Shown: positions 1 to 9,892 of the stretch, one piece after another
Layout of the letters: each line of letters opens with the position of its first letter
Position numbering within the stretch: position 1 is the stretch's first letter
NCBI GenBank assembly: GCA_000697335.1
Contig: JNEM01014032.1
Span: 1-18,264 of the forward strand
Origin: Conidiobolus incongruus B7586
Lineage: Eukaryota; Entomophthoromycota; Entomophthoromycetes; Entomophthorales; Conidiobolaceae
Direction: 5' to 3'
Length of the DNA: 18,264 nucleotides
Translations under genes and position numbers: made by a program
Notes under the pieces: model-generated
Seen by the model: only the letters and a program-made list of their open reading frames with translations
Database searches by the model: none
Told to the model about the DNA's origin: nothing

Positions 1-630
1 TAACTAAATAAAAGATTAAAAAGCTTTATTTAAATAATAAAAACTATATAAAAATTATTAAACTATTATTATTGAATAAAATTTTTATATTGAATAATAA
101 ATTATATATATAATCTTTTATTAAAACATAAAGAAAAATATAAAACTAATTTAAAATTAATTTTATATATTTTAATAAAATAGGTGTTTTGTTTATAAAC
201 CAATGTCATTTATTGTAATAAAATTTATTAGCATATAATTTTCTTAATTTCAATACGAAAATAAATTGATAATAATATACAGAATATTAAATAAAATAAA
301 TTTTATTAATATTATTGAATTAATTTAACAAAACATATTATAATTTAAAATGATTATAGAATATATTAATATATAAAAATTTTAATTAAATATTAATTGA
401 AAAAATATTATATCAATTATAACTATTTAATTATAACTAAAAATTATTTTGAAATTATTAAAAGTGAATAATAATTAATAATTATATCAAATTTATATTA
501 TATTTTTTTCACTATATATCCTAATTTTTTAAATATAAAATCAAAATTATTATATTTTCTAAAATATATAAAATATATATTTAATCAAAATATAATTCTC
601 TATTAGGTATTTTATGACAATTTTAAAATT
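1..630. other. Extremely AT-rich DNA joined artificially to the window
   Basis: This stretch is almost entirely A and T, with fewer G and C than even the intergenic DNA further right. I see no gene in it. The only long open frame, on the minus strand, is the continuation of the carbamoyl-phosphate synthase frame through the adaptor at 631-649 and is not a real protein. The adaptor shows that these 630 bases were joined to the rest in vitro or in assembly, so they may come from elsewhere in the genome, from the mitochondrial genome, or from another organism in the sample. No recognisable mitochondrial gene is present to decide between these. Confidence 0.75.
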
Positions 631-649
631 AGATGTGTATAAGAGACAG
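631..649 (+). other. Tn5/Nextera mosaic-end adaptor (synthetic sequence)
   Basis: The 19 bases match exactly the synthetic mosaic end used in Tn5 tagmentation libraries (AGATGTGTATAAGAGACAG). Natural Tn5/IS50 ends (outside and inside ends) differ from this hybrid, so a genuine transposon end is not a good explanation. There is no 9-bp target duplication: the bases before it (622-630) and after it (650-658) do not match. In tagmented fragments the genomic insert begins right after the final G of the adaptor. Here the insert is therefore the CPS side, from 650 onward. Confidence 0.96.
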
Positions 650-2568
650 GTAGTATATAGATAATTGGTATGCGCAGGAAACTCTGCTGCTAGAGTATCG
701 ATTCGTTTGACTAATGGAATGATACCATAACTTTTCCTCAGTTGACGGACATCTAATTCATTAACTATAGCATTTGGTTTAGATAATCGATGTGCGATTT
801 GTAAATCAGAAAATCCCGATTTTTTAGCCTGTTCCATAAGATCTTTAGGCAACGTATGAATGGTATGTTGAGATAATTGATTATAAATCTTATATAAATT
901 TTCTAACTTGTATAAGAACCATCGATCTATTTTGGTAAGACTGTGAATTTTTTCAACGTCATAGCCATGTTCAATCATTGAATTTATCACTCCAAAAAGT
1001 CGACGATCAGTAGGATTTGATAAAAACTCGTTTAACACTGGATCATCTGCTTTGTCTAAAGATTTTTCAGCAATCGATTTGTGTAAATTTTTCATGGGAT
1101 GGAATCCAAGAAAAGAAGGATCAACCATTCGAATAGCTTTCTGCAAACTCTCTTCAAAGGTTCTACCAACAGCCATCACTTCACCTACACTCTTCATACT
1201 ACTTCCAACGTGTCGATCTACTTGACTGAATTTGGTCAAATCCCAACGAGGAATTTTAGTAACCACATAGTCTAGAGAAGGTTCAAAACATGCGGTAGTA
1301 GTTTTTGTCACTGAATTCTTTAATTCTGGTAACGTATATCCCAAACCAAGTTTAGCAGCTACAAATGCAAGAGGGTATCCAGTTGCTTTAGATGCTAATG
1401 CGCTACTACGACTTAATCGAGCATTCATTTCTATCACTTTGTATTCCAAGCTGTATGGATCTAAAGCATATTGTACATTACATTCACCAACAACGCCCAT
1501 GTGGCGAACGATAGCAATCGCAGCAGTTCGTAATAGATGATATTCTTCGTCAGAGAGAGTTTGCGATGGAGCAACAACAATAGAATCTCCTGTATGAATA
1601 CCTAATGGATCAAAATTTTCCATATTACATACTGTAATACAATTATCAGCAGCATCTCGAACAACTTCGTATTCTACTTCTTTCCAGCCTTTCATTGATT
1701 TTTCCACAAGAATTTGAGGACTCAAACTTAATGATTTACTGGCTAAACTGGTTAATTCTTCTGGATCATTTGCAAAACCAGATCCTAAACCTCCTAAAGA
1801 GAATGCAGATCGAACAATAATGGGATACCCAATTTCTTGAGCAGCTTTTAAAGCATCATCTACAGTGGAGACGGCGACAGATTGAGCGACAGGTATGTTA
1901 ATTTCATTTAACGCTTTGACAAATAGATCACGGTCTTCAGAAGTGATTAAGGTTTGAATGGGCGTACCTAATACCTTAACTTGATACTTTTCAAGAATGC
2001 CTCTTTTATGTAGCTCAATTCCACAATTTAGAGCAGTTTGGCCTCCAAATGATAAAAATATACCATCTGGGCGTTCTTTTCGAATGACTTCCTCTAAAAA
2101 TTCAGGTGTAACGGGTGAAAAGTAAACCTCGTCGGCTAGATCTTGACCTGTTTGGATAGTTGCGATATTGGGATTTACCAGAACCGTCTTAATACCATTC
2201 TCTTTTAATGCTTTAATCGCTTGAGAACCAGAATAGTCGAATTCACCAGCTTGACCTATGGATAACCCTCCAGATCCTACTACAAGCACTTTTTCATAAT
2301 GAGGTTTTTCCAATGTTGTATAGTTGATAGTATCGATGTTGTTAGGGATTGAAGTTGACATATATTTCATTCCACCAGACTGAAAATATTGGACATTGGA
2401 TGGTTTAAAATGCTTTTTCAGGGTTTGAAAAGGGACTAATCGAGAAGTGTGACGAGTTGAGTATAATTTCGAAGTATATGATGAGACATATTTGGGATAT
2501 AAGTTTTTGATATTATTGACAGCAGTTGGGGCCGAATTTCTAATCCTATTTAACGGTATTCTAATCAT
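650..2568 (-). CDS. CPA2: Carbamoyl-phosphate synthase large subunit, mitochondrial, arginine-type (3' part missing)
   Basis: The large (ammonia/ATP) subunit makes carbamoyl phosphate from bicarbonate, glutamine-derived ammonia and two ATP. Start at 2568; 639 genuine residues without introns. Residues 1 to about 78 are rich in K, R, S and T with no acidic residue, a strong mitochondrial presequence. Residues 92-490 form the carboxyphosphate half, with [17 protein letters not shown] (98-114), GGQTALNCG (175-183), CPSase signature 1 ([15 protein letters not shown], 248-262) and signature 2 (VIEMNARLS, 378-386). Residues 500-635 are the oligomerisation domain, ending in [13 protein letters not shown]. 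There is no glutaminase domain ahead of it, so it is the separate arginine-pathway subunit (CPA2/arg-3 type), not the fused pyrimidine protein. The family is about 1,100 residues: the carbamate-kinase half and allosteric domain are missing because the frame hits the adaptor at 649. The further 29-30 codons to 559 are adaptor plus foreign DNA. Confidence 0.95.
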
Positions 2569-2914
2569 TTTTCAAGGAATTTGGATGATGAAAGTAAGCA
2601 ATAAAGTGAAATAAATGATGATTTTAAATTGTATTAATCTAACAAAATTATGGTATTAATAAATTGACTAAAAGAGGTTAAATAGCAATGGTTAGAAAGC
2701 AAGAGATATCTAAATTGTAGTCAATTGTTAGAGATTACCTTAATAAATACAGATCGATAATTTACAATTGATTAATTAAATTAATCAAAGAGAGAAGAGC
2801 TGAGCTTGTATTTATACTGATTTATATACTATCATTAATTATATGCAAAGAAATTGCCTAAATTGATGTGAATCGAATAAAAGTGCCATAACAGTGAATG
2901 TAATTGACATTTTG

Positions 2915-2921
2915 TGACTCA
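2915..2921. promoter_or_regulatory. Candidate Gcn4/CPC1 (bZIP) binding site upstream of CPS
   Basis: TGACTCA is a perfect match to the Gcn4/AP-1 class element TGA(G/C)TCA and lies about 350 bp upstream of the CPS start codon. In yeast and filamentous fungi the arginine-pathway carbamoyl-phosphate synthase genes are under general amino acid control by Gcn4/Cpc1-type bZIP factors, so the location fits. A 7-bp match can occur by chance, although the two G/C positions make it less common in DNA this AT-rich. The function is inferred. Confidence 0.4.
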
Positions 2922-4557
2922 TGCTAATTGGTTTAAGATAGTTATTTATGTGATAACAGAATTAAGGGTTTTTCTTATTTAATTAATTAATTAATAAGGA
3001 ATAATGGGTCAATAGAATTTGATATTAATTTTTAAATCAAATATTTATAAATTAATTTATATAACATTATACCATATAATATCCTTCTTTAATTGTATTT
3101 AATTCGAAAATTCAAAATATCAAATGGCATATCTAGAAATCATGCTATATTGTTATCGTTAATAAATAAGGAGTTTTTAGTTTATAAAATAATGTATTGA
3201 TCAAGGTAAAATAAACACGGATAAATTGGAATACGTTTTCTTCTGAGATATAAATCATCCTTGATTTGTTTTTCAAGTGAATTACAGCTGTTACTAGATA
3301 TAGTAATATATTGTTTCTGATACTGATATAATTATATTATATCTTGATAGATAATTAGATATATTTATCCATTTTACAATATTTGCCAATTTACAGCAAT
3401 ATTATTGTGAAAAATTAATAACTAATCGATATTAGTCTAGATGGAATCATTCCGAGTCACTAATATGTTCGGTGTGACATATTTATGTTCATCTATTTAA
3501 CAAAATTATTATCAAGAATCTACGATGTTTTTCGAATTATATTAGTTATTATATTAAAAGCTTAACACATTTATATTAAATAAGTAATATTAATTGATGA
3601 GAATATTAGCCTTCAACTGATATATTTATCCTTATAATAAATACCCAACATTAAAAACTATGTCATAAATTTGTAATATTTCAAAACCAATATCTTCATA
3701 AATATTATCAAATTATGTTCTCTAATAAAATATCCATTTTATATAGTTCATATACCAAGAAATTTGTTATAAACCTATCTCTTATCTGAATCTATTAATT
3801 ATATCTTATTTACATTTTTACTATCAATATTCTATTGGAAAACGTTTCTATACTCAAAAATTTTAATATATGAATCATAATAATCATAACAAAAATATAT
3901 TGAATCAATTTCTTTTGATTCTAATACTATAATAGTGTATTCATAAATGAATTGGTTAAAAAGATATCATAAAGTGGTCATCCTATATAACCAAATGGCT
4001 ATCGCTACAATGACTGTCAATATTTTTCTGAATCAATATTTAAATATCAATTTTCATATCCTTTAATACACATTTTTTAATTGTTAAGACGTTTTAGTAC
4101 CATTTCTTGAGTGCAATTCTATCCTCTTATTATGTGAATTAATTTTTTTGAAACTGAACACATACATAATATTTGTTTATAATGGTAGCTAAAAATTTTT
4201 GATTTCAATATCTTGTATTGAATTCAAAAAAGGTAATTATTAGATTGGTTTATTTTTAATTAAATATAGCTTTTATGAATAAATATAGATCAAATTGGAT
4301 TAATTGATTTCAAATCAAACTGAACTTATTTTGGTTAAATCAATATTGGATTATTTTAATTGATGAAAATAATGATTTTTTATAGTTTATCAGATCAATG
4401 CTTTTTCAATATTTTTTTACTATTTTAATACCCTATAATCAGTACCAAAAATATGACAAATAAATTGTTTTGATGCATAATTTTATTTCTAAAGTATATC
4501 AAATACACGATTTGAATAAAAATAATTTTATAGATATTGATATTATTGGATACTTAT

Positions 4558-4561
<4 letters not shown>

Positions 4562-4593
<32 letters not shown>
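4562..4593. repeat. (AT)16 microsatellite
   Basis: An uninterrupted dinucleotide AT run of about 32 bases in the intergenic region between CPS and the dehydratase gene. It is self-complementary and may vary in length between individuals or be mis-sized in assembly. Confidence 0.95.
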
Positions 4594-4595
<2 letters not shown>

Positions 4596-4896
4596 AAAAT
4601 ATAAATAAATTACCCTATAAAATTATTATAGACTGTTAGAACAATAACAATGAATCGTAATCAGCTCATTATTAACACTTTAGAATATATGCAATTGAAT
4701 CTCAAAAACAGCTTTTCGGGTCAAAAATAATTAATTAATATTATATATATCCGAAGCAAATAAGCTATATTATGTTTGAAATATTATTTAGATTGTTAAA
4801 TAATAACTAAATGATTAAATAAATCCATGAGAAAGTTTAAATCATTTTATTGATACTATAGAAACTCAAATATTAGGGAGTGACGAGAAGAATGAA

Positions 4897-6397
4897 TCAA
4901 ATATTAGACTGAAGAGGATTTTTCAAGGTCTCGAAATTTGTATCAAAAGCAGATCCAACTTGTTGAATGATATTTTCAGTCATGGTAGCTCTTTTATGTT
5001 CATCAAATGCCATCTTAGAACATTTACGAGTCAAATAGCATGCTGCATAGCCTGCTAGCATTCCAAAAGTATCAGCAGCAACCGATTGATCATGCCTAAT
5101 TTAGAATATAAATAACTATTGTTTTTATCTAAATACAATTAATTACTTCCAAGTATTCTGAGAGTATAGAGAACCCCATGATAAAAATGCACCAGCTAAT
5201 CCAGATAAAATATCTCCTTGTCCACCACATCTTTTAAGGCCACTTTGAACATCACATTCCAATACTAAATGATTATTTGAATTTGATACATAAATTAAAA
5301 AAAATAGCAAGTACCTCGGGATCCATCAGAAATATAGTCAACGCTTCCTTTTTGGACAATTGTGACCCCTTGAAACTTTTCACTCAATTTCAATGCCAAT
5401 TGATCCAAAGGAATATGATCAGGGTCAATATCCTAGAAATTAAAATGAATATGTGATAAATATTTAAAAAACTGATAGTGATTACCATAGTTTTGCACAA
5501 TCGTTGAAACTCTACAAAGTTTGGAGTTAAAACAGCTTTCTTATAGCCTATAACTAAATCTGGCGAATTTTGAATTAGAAATAAGCCGTCCTAAAAGTTC
5601 ATGAGTAGATATTAAAAATGGCACATTCATAGAATTTACTCCATCAATCACAATAGGCAATGAACGCTCTTTAGCTGCATGGATGACTCCCGTAATACTT
5701 TTCAAAATGTTTTCATCTCTAGAAAGTCCAGGCCCAATGACAATTGAATGAACTCTGTCGAGGATGCCTACAGATTTTGATTTAATTTGATCAAATTCCT
5801 CTTCAGTAATATTTCTATCCATCATATTAATAAAAATGATTAATAATTAAACTAGAAAAATTACTTTCCAGTTTTCAAATACGGGTGAACGATTAAATCT
5901 TAAATGAATGTTACAGTCAATAATTAGATATCGAATATTTTCATTATTTACCAGGAGAATAAGCCTAAAGTTGTATAAGTAAAAAAAATAATAAAATTCA
6001 AATATTAAATAATTACCTTGATAGCTGTAGCAGCAGATTCTTCACAAATAATATGTGCGATATCCACACCCTAATGATTAAGTAATATTAGCTATATATC
6101 AAACTAAACATAATAATTGCAAAATACAGCTCTGAGGGCGGAGCTACCAGCAAAGTAAGGAGCACCAGTGTATCTATTTACCACTTAATTAGTTATGAAT
6201 AAACTTAAATATAAAATAATATATACTCAATGGAACCACCAAATACAGCAATACGACCTTAAAAGAGAAGAAGCTTATTAAAATGGCACTTAGTTAATAA
6301 TGATTGAGTTACCAGCTTGTCCTTTCCTTAAATTTTGATTAAGAGGAGGAATTAATTTTTTGAAATTTTCCAAGATCAAACTCGAACTCATTGGCAT
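4897..6397 (-). CDS. ATP-dependent (S)-NAD(P)H-hydrate dehydratase, 11 exons
   Basis: Repairs hydrated NADH and NADPH (the S epimer) back to the cofactor, using ATP; NAXD/CARKD/YKL151C family. Exons on the minus strand: 6397-6313, 6257-6227, 6173-6128, 6070-6017, 5964-5952, 5898-5865, 5814-5640, 5590-5486, 5432-5315, 5264-5147, 5095-4897. They total 978 nt in one frame, giving 325 residues, close to the yeast protein. All ten introns are 49-57 nt with GT...AG ends. Seen in order: LIPPL near residue 16, GRIAVFGGS (28-36), YTGAPYFA, GPGLSRD (115-121), VIDGDGLFLI (143-152), LTPNFVEF (167-174) and the ATP/catalytic loop GGQGD (234-238). This is the ribokinase-like fold. Exon 5 is only 13 nt. The family usually has DADG at 145-148; here it is DGDG. 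There is no clear mitochondrial presequence, so a cytosolic location is likely. The 49-nt intron at 5639-5591 can look like coding sequence because its first part stays open. Confidence 0.93.
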
Positions 6398-6724
6398 TTT
6401 AAAATTTTTTTAATTGTTAAATAATATGACTTCACTTTTAACCTTAATATATGGATTTAAATGATTGTTATTATGGGATACAGTTTATTACATTTTATGA
6501 ATTAATACATATCATTGATCAAAATATGGATAATGTTGACATCATCATTAAAAATCAGATCAAAATATAAAAAATATTATAACTCATATTATAATTCATG
6601 ATATTGTATGTTTTGAATAGATCAATTTATTCATCAATTAAATAACATTGGCGAATTAAAGAATTATATACTTTTTATTAATCTATAATTAATATAATTG
6701 TAAATAAAATTAGACTAAATAGCA
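6398..6724. other. AT-rich upstream region of the dehydratase gene
   Basis: About 330 bases between the dehydratase start codon and the first coding-like trace of the plus-strand relic. It presumably holds the dehydratase promoter. I see no gene, tRNA or clear promoter motif in it. Confidence 0.5.
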
Positions 6725-7722
6725 ATGAATCAGAGGTAATAGATACTGTTATATTTTTTCATAATTGATAATAAAAATTGTTATTATTTATGTATAGATT
6801 GATCAATTCCAATGGGAATTACTATCTGAACTTATAAAATTACCTCATTTGGAACTGAATACCAATAACGAGCATCAACTTATTTACCCAACTGCTGAAA
6901 GAGCCCAATTATTAATGATTTGTTTTGAGTTTATCAGTTCAATGGAACTATTATTAAATCAATCTTTGAAAAACTGACTTTAATGATTATGATGATTTCT
7001 TGGGAACTGCAATGATTGGTTCTATTCTATTGGATTAATCAAGATATTTTATTAGATCATTGTCTTATAGCTATATTGACTGAATATTAGTACTAACAAA
7101 TTTATTATATAAAATTTTTGTCCAATGCTTTCGATATATTAGGCTAAATAATATTGGCTTTTATCTAATTTGGAAACCTTTTACATCGATTTGAACCCGA
7201 GGTAACTATCTTGATACTAAATATTAGATAGCGCCAATAATTTTAAAAGTTGTATTACATAGTGAACCAAATCTAATCTCACTGATTTAATTCAAATACT
7301 TAATGAAAAATAGATTTGTCAAGAATGATAGTTGTCGCATACTCAATTATGATAATATATATTATATTTGTAGAGCATCCTAGAAATAAAATCACAAACA
7401 TCCAAAGAACCAAAAATCAATATTAAATCAATGGTATTTTATTCTGAATTTATGTCATGAATTTGGCTTAAAAACCTTGAAATTTTCTTCAATATTGTTT
7501 ACTCAACTGGTTACTGATCACTATAAACTAATTGAACCTAATTCCATTCAAAATGACATTATTCCTATTTATAATCAGATTATTGAAACTATGGTAAAAT
7601 GCATCATTTTATTATATTCTTTTTCATTAACCCTGATGAAATATTAAGAGCCATTACTTCCTTTTCAGTATATGTTTGCACAGTATACAAAATGATGATT
7701 CAAGTATGATTATTAATACAAA

Positions 7723-7760
<38 letters not shown>

Positions 7761-8625
7761 TAGTTTCAATGAATTTAGGGTGTAGTGCTTCATTATATTC
7801 TATAACAAGGTTAATATGTTCTATTTATTTAATTGCTAATAAATTAAATGGCATAACTGTCTAAAATCTATTCATAATTGGACTATATTGAATGATTTAA
7901 ATTTTAATGTTCACTTTTTATATATCTAATCAATTACTTCATAGATACAAAGGCCAGATAAACACTTCAAAATATATAAATTGATAATGAATAACAATTA
8001 AATTACACATTTTATCATTGGATTTGTTGATGTGATAACCATATTCAGATTGAATTATTTATTATGCGATCGTACATCAGCTCAACTAAGTTTAATTAAC
8101 AATATGATGGGTTTTATAGTAAAAATACTATTATTTAATATTTATATATTTATCAATTTATTTGGATGTTGTTGAACTTAAATAATAATGATAGAAAGGA
8201 GTTCGAATCAGATTATTTCGATAACTTCTATAAATTGAATATCAACTATTTGATGAAAATAACCAACTACCATTGTTGCAATTTAGCTTAAAAAACTGAA
8301 ACTATTTGAACTTAAATCAATAGTGGAATCATTTAAATTTAAAAAAGAGGTAATTGACTTAAACAAATTATTAATTAATGCTCACAACTTAGCTTTGTAT
8401 TATCCTTTAATATAGATTGGTTGAAATTATCTTCATATTTATTATATCTAATTTCCAAATTGAATTTTGACCAGATTCATATTGATATTTATTATATGTC
8501 TTTATTAATTAATGAATTTTCATGTTTATCAATTTCAAATATATGGATAAAAATGATGCAAGTTTATGGTTTAATATTGTTTATTTTAAACATAACATTA
8601 ATTTAATTTTGGTCAACTTTTCGAT
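6725..8625 (+). pseudogene. Probable decayed host gene (unidentified) with scattered coding-like exons
   Basis: I do not recognise the protein. Several plus-strand pieces look like real coding sequence rather than AT noise. One is a 59-codon open stretch (6798-6974) after a good acceptor (TGTATAG), containing YPTAERAQLLMICFEF. Another is a 68-codon stretch (7390-7593) containing CHEFGLKTLKFSSILFTQL and ending at a donor (GTAAAA), with a matching acceptor TTTTCAG at 7662-7668. Smaller pieces occur at about 7170-7310 (LLHRFEPE, then a 40-nt GT...AG gap, then IAPIILKVVLHSEPNL), at 8170-8290 and at 8421-8606. I could not join them in a consistent frame. The short start exon at 6725-6735 is out of phase with 6798. 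Near 7275-7285 the sequence changes frame inside one apparent exon, and the first piece ends in TGA with coding-like sequence continuing in another frame. Helical, leucine-rich content suggests an alpha-helical repeat protein. The alternative is a fast-evolving live gene that I have mis-modelled. Confidence 0.4.
7724..7756. repeat. (ATT)11 trinucleotide microsatellite
   Basis: Eleven uninterrupted ATT units. If read in the frame of the 62-codon open stretch at 7676-7864 they give a run of isoleucines, which is a repeat artefact rather than a protein feature. It lies inside the decayed-gene tract and supports loss of coding constraint there. Confidence 0.95.
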
Positions 8626-8942
8626 CTAAAATGCACACTCGACAAATTCACAACAATTTTATTTATGATATAATTAAATTAATAAAGTTTTTAAATATCG
8701 AGAATTAAATTGTACTAATATGTTATTAATATGATATTACATTTTATATATGATAAATAACCAATTTGTAATATTAGGAATTAGTTTTCACAATTATAAT
8801 TAATATTCAAAAGATTAAATGAATTCAATAAATTTTGAAATCATTCCCATAATTATTATTCTTTAACTCAGATTATAAATTTCACTCAATCCCTTTATTC
8901 AAAAATAATTTATTTTATGATTAAAGTATAAATATTATTAGT

Positions 8943-9519
8943 ATGAGTGAATTGGAGAATAAGCCAGATATAATTGAGTCTCAAAACATTCAACAAGCTC
9001 ATAAGAAGAATAAGAAGAAAGGGAAGCAATTCGCTGATTTGGTAATACCAATTTATTCTTAAAATATCAATTTAATAATTTAATTTTTTAGGATAAAATG
9101 TTAGAAATTGCTGGAATAATAAATAATAATCAAGAAAATATAATTAAAAAGAAATTAGAGAAACAGGTGCGAATACAACTGTCAACCTTCTATTATTAAT
9201 TTATACTAATTTTATTTAACAGGCTAAAAGAGATGCCATAATAAATGAAAAAGAAAAAATAAAAGAGAATAAAAAATTACAAAAACAGCAGAAATTGGTA
9301 TATTTTACTATTAGTTTTTATATCACTATTTTATTCATTTTTATATTCCCTTCCAGGAACAAATTAAAGAAAAATTAAAATTAAAAAGAAAGAAGAAAAA
9401 AGTAATTCAATCCGAATCAAAAACCAATGACTCTAAGGTAATAACATCATCAAACATTTTGTTTATATTATTTATTAATATTGTTTTTATAGCCTAAAAA
9501 ACAAGTTAAATTTGCTTAA
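8943..9519 (+). CDS. LOC1: LOC1-like ribosome-assembly protein, 5 exons
   Basis: The model has exons 8943-9041, 9092-9166, 9223-9297, 9357-9437 and 9493-9519, totalling 357 nt and giving a 118-residue, very lysine-rich protein. Visible features are KKNKKKGKQFADLDKML (about residues 22-38), a long charged helix likely to form a coiled coil (about 48-92), a KRKKKK basic cluster, and the C-terminal KKQVKFA. The order (KKGK-hydrophobic-acidic start, helical KLEKQ...KLEQIKEKL, and a terminal KK-V-x-FA) matches what I remember of fungal LOC1 proteins. LOC1 acts in 60S ribosomal subunit assembly and export in the nucleolus; in yeast it also helps ASH1 mRNA localisation. All four introns (50, 56, 59 and 55 nt) are phase 0. 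It lies head-to-tail 373 bp upstream of the NAC beta gene. The N-terminal basic tail is shorter than in ascomycete homologues. Family assignment is from memory of the pattern; another basic nucleolar protein is possible. Confidence 0.68.
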
Positions 9520-9892
9520 ACTAATATATATTGATTATAAATAATAGACTAAACACTTATCTATTAATTTTTATTTTTATTTTTGCATGTATTTTTGAAT
9601 TTACTGTTCAGTTAATTGTATTTAAACTAATATAAATATTTATTTCTTATATTATAACTATTAAGTCATGTTGAAAATTTTTCTGTTTGTAAATATATTA
9701 GTGTTTATTCAGCTTTTATTACATGTATTCAAAATTACTATCATTTCCATTTAATAAATGTGTGGGAATATGTGAGAAGATCCAATCATAAAATTTCAAA
9801 CCCATAATTTGGAACCATGACATTAATATTTCATGAGGATTTTAATAAAAATTCTCTTTTGTTACAAAGGAATTGAATCAAACAATATCAAA

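Larger units (their letters stand above)
2569..4896. other. Long AT-rich intergenic region, CPS promoter side
   Basis: About 2.3 kb lie between the CPS start and the stop of the dehydratase gene, both on the minus strand. I see no supported gene on either strand; open frames are short and lack codon structure. The CPS promoter must lie in the left part, where base composition is more mixed (2580-2950). It includes a TGACTCA element (2915-2921) and a neighbouring reversed CCAAT (ATTGG, 2927-2931 or close by). The right part holds a long AT microsatellite. Confidence 0.6.

Noticed and set aside
1-630. Possible mitochondrial DNA
   Set aside because: The composition would fit, but no mitochondrial gene, tRNA or rRNA piece can be recognised, so the source is left open.
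631-649. Possible natural Tn5/IS50 end or insertion
   Set aside because: The sequence is the engineered hybrid mosaic end, not the natural outside or inside end. There is no transposase gene and no 9-bp target duplication.
3990-4075. Short ATG frame starting MAIATMTVNIF
   Set aside because: It has only about 23 codons, no splice or homology support, and isolated A/T surroundings.
7180-7205. Minus-strand GGGTTCAAATC, resembling a tRNA B-box
   Set aside because: The flanking bases cannot pair as a T-stem and no other tRNA parts are present.
7676-7864. 62-codon open frame with an isoleucine run
   Set aside because: Most of its centre is the (ATT)11 microsatellite. The flanks at best belong to the decayed gene tract, so it is not a separate gene.
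8200-8216. GTTCGAATC, resembling a tRNA T-loop
   Set aside because: There is no A-box, acceptor stem or anticodon arm around it, and it falls in a coding-like piece (KEFESDYFD).
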